Below, one piece after another: positions 13,842 through 22,050 of a stretch of 36,562 bases of DNA (position 1 is the stretch's first letter; every line of letters begins with the position of its first letter). This DNA is from Lobulomyces angularis (Eukaryota > Chytridiomycota > Chytridiomycetes > Lobulomycetales > Lobulomycetaceae). The DNA lies in the NCBI GenBank assembly GCA_027604685.1, contig JADHYX010000217.1, forward strand, positions 1-36,562, in the 5' to 3' direction. The translations under genes were made by a program, and so were the position numbers. The notes below the pieces were generated by a model. The model saw only the letters and a program-made list of their open reading frames with translations, was not told the DNA's origin and did no database searches.

Positions 13842-15668
13842 TCAGAAATGAAATGCATTATAATTGACGGAGTCGTAGTTTATAGGCATATTATATTCAC
13901 TATATGTACTTTCTCTTTTACCATCATCATAACTGCTAAAAGTTTCAACAGAATATACACTTTCAATTCGTTCTGAACCAGAAGAAAAAGATTGTAAATC
14001 AGACCCAGCCACAGAAAAGGAATAACTATTTGATTTTTTTGTACGAGAAGAATAAATACTTTTATATTTTTCGTCTATCTCAATAGCACTGGATTTATCT
14101 CTTGGCATAGTAGTGAAATCAATAGCAAAATGGCCGCTTTCTACGGTATTTTCTGGTATTAACGTAAGCTTACGATCTAGTGTTACTAGAGTTGGTTTTT
14201 GAAAACTGTCAATAGTAAATTTTGAATTGTTAAAATAATTATTGTTGCTGTTGACATTCGATCGAAAAACTTCCCTACTATTATTTGTGGCAAAGGTTAG
14301 CTGCGAAATATGCAAGCTTGCATTTTCACTTAAATTGGGTTTGGGCTGGTCTTGAAAATACTTTTCATTGAAACTATCAGGGCTTCCTCTTCTGCTTGAA
14401 TCATTATATTTTAGAATATTATTTTTTCTTCTTTTTTTTTTGGAAATAAGGATGCTTCCTATTATCGCACCAACGACTACAACCGATCCTGTAACAGATC
14501 CTAAAAAAAAAAAATGTCAATAAAAGCTCAAAGTAATTTTACCAAGTAAGACTTTTGAACCAGTACTTTCTAAAAGACTGGATTGACCTTTTGAAGTTTG
14601 CTGCTGTTCAGTATCTTTCGGTATATCAGGTTTATTTTCAGTGTCCATCGGCATAACATTAGGAGAGAAAGTATTGGCAGAAATATCAAAATCAGGAGTA
14701 CGCAAAATTGAATCAGTAGGTGTTGGAAATTCTGATGCTAAACTTGAAGTTTCCTTATCGGCATTAAAAGTTATGAAAGGTGTATCAGCCACCATGTTAT
14801 TGAGTGGAGCGTTTTGCAATAGTGCTGCAGGATTACTTTCAACTGAGGTTGTTTGAATAATGACTCCACTACCAAGTAAATTTGGAGTAGGAGAAGGTTC
14901 AATCTTCGTTGCGGCATTTGAGATTGCTGAAGTAGATGGTTGTGGAGTTGAAATTCTGCTGAAAGTAGTTTTTATTGATGCAGCATCATTGTCATTCTGT
15001 GTAAAGCTATCATTCACAGAAAATATATTTGTTTCAGCTGGAACGGTCTTTGGCGCAATATGCTTTCTTTGGATTTGCGAAGTTTTTGTAATGCTTAAAC
15101 CTGGAAGTTGATTGGGTATGTCAGATGGGGAAATTTCTGATGCTGATGATGCTGATGATGGTGCTGATGATGATGCTGATGATGGTACTGATGTTGATGC
15201 TGATGATGATGCTGAAGATGATGCCGATGCTGATGCCGATGCTGATGGTAAATTAAAGGTAACACTAGATAGTGCTTGCCTTTCATCACCCCCAATGTTG
15301 CTAACTTTTGTAGTTTCTAATAAGGAAGACTTTGTTGAACTGTGCATTGGTAAAGTAGCTTTTATATTTGTATCTGATGATTGCTTCATGCTATGGACAG
15401 AATTAATGTCAACAGATTTTGTAGATAACTTAGTGTCGCCGAGTAATGTAATTAAAACGTCATCTTGCTGTTTGCCTGTAGAAGAATTATCATCTTCAGA
15501 TTCATTAACGTTATTAAATTCCAAAAGAGAAGCACTTAAATCCCCTTCAGATTGTCTTCGATAAAAGTTTTTTTTTGATAATATTTCATTGTAATGTAAT
15601 GAATCGTGATTGTCGATTTTAATTGCTGCCGATGATGCTAACGAATATAAAATCAAGTTTAATTTCAT
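13842..15668 (-). CDS. Mucin-like single-pass (type I) membrane protein, unknown function
   Basis: I recognise no family. The protein begins with a signal-peptide-like MKLNLILYSLASSAA. About 370 residues rich in Ser, Thr, Ala, Pro and Asn follow, with a Ser/Ala repeat tract near residues 140-175; such stretches are usually O-glycosylated. One 42-nt intron (14501-14542) joins KVLLG to SVTGSVVVVGAIIGSILIS, a single transmembrane segment followed by the stop-transfer run KKKRRK. The cytoplasmic tail of about 200 residues is rich in Ser, Tyr and Asp/Glu (SVYSVETFSSYDDGKRESTY) and ends NYNAFHF-TAA. This layout resembles fungal surface sensors and mucins such as Wsc, Mid2 and Msb2, but only in architecture: I see no WSC cysteine domain. 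Start and intron are clear; function is inference. Confidence 0.85.
15137..15247. repeat. Imperfect GATGCT/AGCATC hexanucleotide repeat in coding sequence
   Basis: About 110 bp of near-repeating GATGCT and GATGAT units. On the minus strand it encodes the Ser/Ala (with Thr, Val, Pro variants) run of the mucin-like protein. All interruptions keep the frame. The opposite strand reads as an Asp/Ala run, but this is only a shadow. Such tracts change length easily by slippage. Confidence 0.9.
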
Positions 15669-16206
15669 TTAAAAAAAAAAGTAGATAGAATAAATATTTA
15701 TTTCCTTTGCTTTTTTTATTCTTAAATTTTTTTTTTAATACAAATAATTTAATTTTTTTTTTTCTATTGTTTAAAAAAAATTTTAATTAAATTTATGGCA
15801 AATTGTAGTGATTCTCAAAGCCACCTATCAAATGAGTTTTTACCAGAACTATTCAAAGAATAAACCATAGTGTATAAGTAAGTTCTTTAGCAGGTTATAG
15901 CAATGTTTTAAGACTTAAGACCGCATTTGCCCCCCGTATTTCATACATGATATCTAGCTACAAGCTCTCATTGTAGCAGTGTAATGAAACCATTGAGGTT
16001 TCCCAAACCGTAATAACTAAGGAAATTTAACAACTTTTTCTTGCAGATTATTTATTAATAACTAAAATTTGATATTTTAAGAGGTCCTATTAAAATAAAT
16101 TTTCACTAATAAAAAAGATAATTTTTTCTAATCATAAATAAATTTAAAGCGAGAAAATTATTTCATGTACCATTTTTTTTTTTTTTTTTTTTGAAATGTA
16201 CTGCCT
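15669..16206. other. Intergenic region with two small hairpins, no gene recognised
   Basis: The upstream region of the mucin-like gene and downstream region of SPC25. The first part and the part near 16175-16195 are A/T homopolymers. A less AT-rich island at about 15890-16010 has two neat hairpins. GCTACAA (15957-15963) pairs with TTGTAGC (15971-15977), and GAAACC (15986-15991) pairs with GGTTTC (15997-16002). A 22-codon ORF (15795-15863, plus) is also present but unsupported. No tRNA T-loop or snoRNA box set is evident. Confidence 0.5.
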
Positions 16207-17275
16207 TTAAAAGTTAGAAACTCTTGCTTTTGTTTTTGAAAAAAATACAAATGAACTTCTCATATTTTTCAAAAATGTAAATAAATCTCTAAATTGATTC
16301 AATTCTTCTACATGCTTATCTACATCACTTATTAGAGGTATGCAATCGGCCACTACAATAAAAGATTAATAGGTTCAGAGATGAGTTTTTACCTTTATAC
16401 ATTGGCTCAGAAACATCTAACACAAATGAAAACTCCTCATCCCAGTTTGTTTCATTTATATGAGTGAAAGAGAACTTAATATTGTCAGCTGGAATATGAA
16501 GAAAGAGAATAAAACAGAAGTTAAAATTATAAATGTTGGAGTTGTTTTTTTTAAAAAAAAAGTACTTTTGATAGTTTTTATTTTCCAAGCTAGCTTGTCT
16601 TCAAAAATTTTCAACTCCGGTTCATTTTTCTTTAACTGCTCTTGATAATTTCCTTTACTCTCCAATAACGCTAAATTTCATAAAATAAAAAATTTTATAT
16701 ATAAATAACCATTTATTTTTGTTAGAAAGTAAAAAAATTTTTTTTATTTTCTTATTTAAATTGTTAGAATAAAAACCTTCACTTCTTTTTTCAAAGTCTT
16801 GTCGACAAAGTTTGATTTCCTCTTCTAATTTTTTTTTTTTTTCCATAAGCGTTGAATTTTCATCTAATATTTTTTGTAATTCAGCTTTCTGATATTCAGT
16901 TTCTTTTTTCCTTTTTTCTTCAGCTAGCAAGTTCAAAAATAAAAGAATAAAATGAACGGTTGCACTCTGAATTTGCAATTTTGTTTTTTATTGAGAATAC
17001 CTTCTGCCAATCTCAATTCATTTTCTTTGTATTGTAAGTTCTGTTCTTTAACTAAGGCAATTTTTTCTGTAAAAGAAATTAAATAAAAAGGAAGCATTTT
17101 TTTTACAGTAATTAAAAAAAATTAATAAGGATAATTTACCTGTCAATTCGTTCAATTTTTTTCTATGAGTAGTTCGCTGATCAAGAACATCCTGTTTTTG
17201 AAAATGATACCATTTATCAAACTTCTGTGTTGATAAGGTAAATGTTTTGTAAAATTTCTGATATAAAGCGTCCAT
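16207..17275 (-). CDS. SPC25: Kinetochore protein Spc25 (Ndc80 complex)
   Basis: Subunit of the Ndc80 complex, pairing with Spc24 to link microtubule-binding Ndc80-Nuf2 to the inner kinetochore. The spliced product is about 210 residues, typical of the family. It has an N-terminal segment (MDALYQKFYKTFTLSTQKF), a long Lys/Glu-rich coiled coil (AEEKRKKETEYQKAELQ.., LEEEIKLCRQDFEKR), then the small C-terminal globular domain. That domain reads LKIFEDKLAWKIK, ADNIKFSFTHIN, EEFSFVLDVSEPMYKVADCI and finally VEELNQFRDLFTFLKNMRSSF, the Spc25 fold order including FSFVLD..Y-V and the closing helix. It has about six exons; the intron before VADCI creates the conserved Tyr-Lys-Val. The start ATG (17275-17273) gives the shortest complete N-terminus. 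Sequence conservation in this family is low, so the call rests on the C-terminal pattern. Confidence 0.85.
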
Positions 17276-17889
17276 TCTATAAGATATTCTTTTAAGATAT
17301 TTCTATTAATAAATTTATAAGGTAGTCTGTGAGATTATTATTACAAATTTATCAAATTTGAAGAGGGTTTTTTGGAAGGGTTGAATGATTTATGAAGCCT
17401 ATTCTTTCTGTCGAGAATGAAAAATAATTTAATACAGAATAGGCTCGGGGTAGTATCATAAATCATTCACAGTATAACTGATGAATTTTTGATGCGCAAA
17501 TTAATTCTTGATCAAATGTTTTCGTATAGAAACTGAAGCATTGCAACATCTGAATTCGATAAAGCAGGTCAACAAGTTGGGTGTTTGCAAATTTAATTAA
17601 TTTTTACGCAATAAGTTTAAACAAATCTTTTTCCCTTTCTACTCAGACCATTGAAGAAAGGTAAGTACGTTGTTGAAATTTAAATGTTTATTACTGTTAA
17701 TTGAAACTATTTAAATAATTAAGAATCCAAAATTTGATATGTTTTTTTTTTTTTCTTCGCTCTCTAAAAAAAGAAAAAAATAGAATAAAGGTTTGTGAAG
17801 AAGTATTTATACAATTATCAAAAAAAAAAAAAAAAAAATTAATGGAAATTATATAATATATTAAATTAAAAGGAAAAGTGTACAGAAAT
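17276..17889. other. Intergenic region upstream of SPC25 holding a foldback repeat
   Basis: This 614-bp gap lies between the SPC25 start and the stop of the methyltransferase/ligase gene, both on the minus strand. It contains the inverted repeat listed separately, long A and T runs near 17740-17840, and a perfect plus-strand donor-like GTAAGT at about 17661 preceded by an acceptor-like CTCAG. I see no open reading frame of any quality. Confidence 0.5.
17382..17469. repeat. Imperfect inverted (foldback) repeat
   Basis: TGAATGATTTATGA (17382-17395) followed directly by AGCCTATTCT (17396-17405) is matched in reverse complement by AGAATAGGCT (17436-17445) and TCATAAATCATTCA (17456-17469). That is 24 paired bases around a 30-nt centre, with a 10-nt bulge (CGGGGTAGTA) on the right arm. 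It may be a miniature transposon remnant, a cruciform, or a structured RNA element. Confidence 0.8.
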
Positions 17890-20693
17890 TCACTTTTTAA
17901 TCCTAGAGTAAGCAGCCCATAGTATCATCATGATCACATCTTTATAATCAAACCCCTCATTCATCGCCATGTGAGCAAGTTTCCCATCCCAACACCAACC
18001 TTTAAAAAAACGTTAAAAGAAACTTAATTTAATTGGTCTGACCAGGATTTGGGTTCACTTCCAATAGCTTTATAGAGGAAGAATAGTCTTGATTCTCTTG
18101 CTCACATCTGCTTAATGTTAAATTGGAACAACGGAAGTCAAATCTGCCGTAATCTTTCAACTGAAATCTTTTAAACAATGCAATACAATTAGATTTCAAC
18201 TTTTTTAATGTCTTTGGGTTTAATTTTGCTTTCTTGAATTTAACTTCACTCCAATACGGCGAACTGGGATCCCATTTACTTTCAAATCCCAGTATAGGAG
18301 TTAACTTTAAATTTATTATTTTTGAATAGTCAACTTCCAGTACTGGAAAAAAGTGGAAACCTTTAAGAAGAAGAGTTTAGTAACTGTGAATAAAATTGTA
18401 CCTATATCCGGGTTTCCAATCATACCAACACTAAACTCGGTACCTTTTAAGTACTCTTGTATTATAAAATCACTCAATCCCCATGAAGGATTTAATTTCA
18501 CAAAATATTTTTTTAAGTCTGAAAAATAAAATAAAAAATTTTTATCTTGCTGTACCTTCAATATTGTGAACAAGGCTATGTTCGGTGATTCCCAAAGAAT
18601 TGTCGCCTTTGAGTGGCTTTATGAATGCAGGATATAAAACACACTCTTTGATTTGTTTATCTAAATCGTTTATGTCTAACTCCGTTTCATCATCTAAACT
18701 AAAATAGAGTTCTCTTGGAATTGGAACTCCAATCATTTGTGCCGACCTATTTACTAAACCTTTGTCAAAACAAACGGATAGACAGGTTGGTCCGGCACCT
18801 GAGTAAGGCACCTCTAAAAATTAATTATTAATTTTGTGTATTAATTTTCCAATTTTTTTATATTTTCTTACCTAGCATATCTAAAATCGCTGGTATATGT
18901 AACTCCTTTAAAGCATCGTTATTTAAACCTTCATCACAGAGATTAAAGACAAAGTCTGGTTTTTTTGATAGTAACGTATTTAAAATTTCACTGTGTTTAT
19001 CTATTACAACAACATTTTTTTGTTTAAAGCCCAACTAAATTGTATTTTTTTTAATAAGAATTTTTGACTTTAGTTACGTCATATAAGCAATCCATCAGTT
19101 TTTTCCTAGTTTCAAAATCTTCTGTATTCCAGTTGTTATCAAACTTTCCCAAGCATTTTTGATTAGGATCCCCTAATATCACAGTTAAAACTTTGAAAGG
19201 TAAATTATATTTTGGTTCCCAGTTCAAATCTGGATCTACTAAACACAATTTTTTGTAAAGTAATTCCATATTTAATTTCCACTTTAATTTTTGAAAATCT
19301 TTAAAGCTATTGATTACAATGCCATTTGGCCCTTGGGTGCTACTGTCCACGGTGTTTTGATCACTATCAAATGTTTCAGTCGAGGGGTTGGAAGTTGAAT
19401 CCAACGATAAATTTTTTGAAAACTTTCTTTCCTGCTCCACATTCAACAAATTTGGTAGAGCAGGTTTGACAGCTTTAATGACGATTCTAGAATTTTTTTT
19501 TTTTTAACGCAGATCTCTGTAGTATTACCTTTGCTCCATCATTCCTAAATCTTCTCCTCGTTTACTGAGCTCTTTTGCGGCAGTAAATAAAGCTACAGGC
19601 ATATCTTTCATATCACTGGTAAAGGATTCATCATCCTCATAGACATTACTTGGTACATTTTCTACTACAACGTTATTTTTCATTCCTTCCACGGAATAAC
19701 CAGATGATTCCAGAATAGAAATTAATTCATTTTTGCTATAAAGTCTCTCTTGGTAAAACTGGTCCCTAACAACACCGATGTTAGTATCAGATATGACTTC
19801 CCTTGAATTCAAACGCAGGCCGTCTTTTGTTAAAGCGCGTTCTCTGCATACAAATGTATTATCATCCACCCACTCCCAGCTTCTTTCATTAAAATTTTCT
19901 CTCATATATCCACCATCAGTCAAATCAATAATTAAATTACCACCAGGTGACAGAACTCTAAATATTTCCGATAACACCAATTTATCTGCTTGATCATCAC
20001 TGAAGTAACCAAAAGAGTTTCCCATCACTAAGACTAGGTCAAAAGAGGAGTTTGGGTATGGTATTTCCCTACAATCGCCAACAGTAAAGCACGTATTGGA
20101 AGTTAAATTAGATTGCTCCGATCTTTCTATAGCAAGTTGTATGAGAAAGGATGATTGATCATGACCATTTATCGATAAATGGGGGTACTTTCCAGCTAAG
20201 TGAAGGGCGTGCCGTCCTTGTCCACAGCACAGATCTAAAATTTTAGCCGGTTCCGCTGTTTTCAAAAAAATGTGATTAATTTTGTTTTGGCAAATAAAAA
20301 TGTAAAAAGTTTTTAGGAAATTCACAATTTCAATTTATTATTATTTTTTTTGCATAATTTGCAAAGAAACGAGAAACATGTCAAACCGGTTCTCAAAAAT
20401 TCGTCTTCGCTTTGCTTACTTCCTCTCAAAAATATGTTTAGTATGTCATCGTCCGCTTCCAGCAGCTTAATTTCGTCAGTCGTGATCTCTGGATCTTCGA
20501 CAACATCTCCATCTGTTTTCAAATACATATTGTCAGCAAATATATCTTTCCACCAATTTTGTTTAATTTTTGACTCCAAATCATTGACCCTTCCATAACA
20601 GACCTGTTTCCTGGGTTCAGATTTTTCCATTCGAGCGTTTTGATACTCAGAAAAATGTGAAGGGTTCATAGAAATGGAAGTTTCTGATGACAT
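17890..20693 (-). CDS. Methyltransferase / D-Ala-D-Ala-ligase-like ATP-grasp fusion enzyme
   Basis: Eight exons join in frame to 802 codons. Residues 1-103 include NWWKDIFADNMYLKTDGDVV. Residues about 104-345 are a class I SAM-dependent methyltransferase: motif I ILDLCCGQGRHALHLAG, acidic GHDQSS, GDCREIPYPNSSFDLVLV, and LSPGGNLIIDL. A 42-nt intron (19487-19528) fuses this to a linker. Then follows a Ddl-type ATP-grasp domain: PDFVFNLCDEG, EVPYSGAGPTCLSVCFDKGL, PAFIKPLKGDNSLGI (ATP-binding Lys), IIQEYLKGTEFSVGMIGN, YGRFDFR and LLEVNPNPGW (metal ligands Asp/Glu/Asn). It ends WAAYSRIKK-TGA. The first intron uses donor GTTTGA (20386) and is unusually long, 131 nt. Ddl enzymes join two amino or carboxylic acids using ATP, but fungi have no peptidoglycan, so the product is unknown. 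Likely it makes and methylates a small dipeptide-like compound (inference). Confidence 0.92.
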
Positions 20694-22050
20694 TTTTCTG
20701 CTTATGTATAAAATCGTACGGCTAAGATTTTATTAGTTTAGACGATCTGAAAAATTTTTTGATCTAGGGTTTTTGATCTGGTGTAAAATAATAACAAAGA
20801 ATGTGTTCTGCAATTTTTGGAGCAAATCTAAGAAAGGAACTACACGTAGCAGGTTTTTAAATGGCTACCAGCAGCAACAAAATAGTATTACTTTACTTTT
20901 CGATGTACTTAAGCTTATTTAAACTCAAGGTACTTGAGCCAAAATGTTATGCTAGGTTATTTAAACTCCGAATTACACGAAAAATAATTGCGTATGACAT
21001 GTTTAAAAAACTTAATTGACGATGATTCCACTTACTAAAATTTGTGAACCCAAGTAGTATCTATAAAGATACTCAATACAAAAAGAAATTATGCACTTCA
21101 ATATCAAGACAAATAAATTCTAATTTGCAAGAAAATTTTTTCAAATTTTATTTCTGCAAGAAAATCAAAAAAAAAGGATCATTGCAAATAGTTAGCTAAG
21201 ATTATTGAATAAAAAAAAACTACTATTTGTTTAGAAGTTGAGTTTTTTTGTCTTTAAAGATATACTCTTAATAGACAATGAAGCCTAAAGAAAGTATGAG
21301 AGTTACTGATAATAAAACTGCGTTCAGTAAACATAATTATCCTTAACCTCCAGCAATACTTAGAGTCAACCCTCATTTTTTACCTTTAATTCTTTTTTAA
21401 GTTTACTTATTTTATTGTTCTTCGTTGCTTCCATTTGTTTTTTTTGAGTGTATCATTAAGTTGTGGTTTAATTTTTTGAGTATTTCATTAAGTTATTGTT
21501 TAATAATGAGAAATACAGTGATTTTGTGCGAAAAATTTCTGTTTAACTGTGTAAAAGTTGATTTCAACAGTAATTACACAGTTTTGGGTTATTTCAGTTT
21601 TATAATTAGAAAGAAGTTTTAAAATAAAGAAAGGCTCTTCCTCAAAACCACTGTTTCATAATTGTTGTAGAAACATCAATGTAAGTTTTCATTCAATGTA
21701 CTAAAATCATATATTTTTTTGTAACAAAAAAATGATCCAAAAATATTAATTTCCGATAGTTGGATTGTTTAATTTTAATGAAAAAAAAATTTTTATATAC
21801 AACCAAACAGGAAAAAGAACCAAATACATAAGTCATATTTATTTTGACAAATTTTTCACAAAAAAAAAAATTTAATTTTTTTTAGTTTTTTTAAGAAAAA
21901 AAAAAAAAGAAGTATTTTAAAAGTTCCTGCCAAATAGCTACATCGGTTTTTTTTCATAATAGACTGTCTGATTTAGAATTTTCAACCGCATTATAATTAA
22001 ATAACAATATTGGTGCCTTGAGCGAAACTAGCCAAATTACAAAGTAGGAG
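20694..22050. promoter_or_regulatory. Divergent intergenic region between ligase fusion and Zn2Cys6 gene
   Basis: This 1357-bp gap has genes leading away on both sides, so promoters for both must lie here. The portion 20820-21020 is less AT-rich and holds a 52-codon plus-strand ORF (20861-21019, starting MATSSNKIVLLYF) with no recognised relative. A 64-codon ORF at 21425-21622 is hydrophobic and overlaps a tandem repeat, so it is probably not a gene. The rest is A/T homopolymer. I see no clear CGG-N-CCG operator for a Zn2Cys6 protein. Confidence 0.5.
21441..21504. repeat. Two-copy 32-bp direct tandem repeat
   Basis: The unit TTTTTGAGTGTATCATTAAG... (21441-21472) is repeated immediately at 21473-21504, with 28 of 32 positions the same by my count. 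It lies about 550 bp upstream of the Zn2Cys6 gene start. It may be a duplicated regulatory site or simple slippage. Confidence 0.8.

Noticed and set aside
15112..15564. 150-codon plus-strand ORF rich in Asp and Ala
   Set aside because: It is the mirror of the Ser/Ala repeat of the minus-strand membrane protein, whose signal peptide, intron and transmembrane segment are coherent.
15890..16010. tRNA or snRNA gene
   Set aside because: No T-loop consensus, no anticodon arm in register and no convincing Sm site; left as an open low-interest finding only.
17640..17670. CTCAG-ACCATTGAAGAAAG-GTAAGT, looking like a tiny plus-strand exon
   Set aside because: No coding exons on the plus strand nearby can be joined to it; splice-like words are common in this sequence.
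21425..21622. 64-codon hydrophobic ORF
   Set aside because: Overlaps a 32-bp tandem repeat and has spacer-like composition with no recognisable motif.
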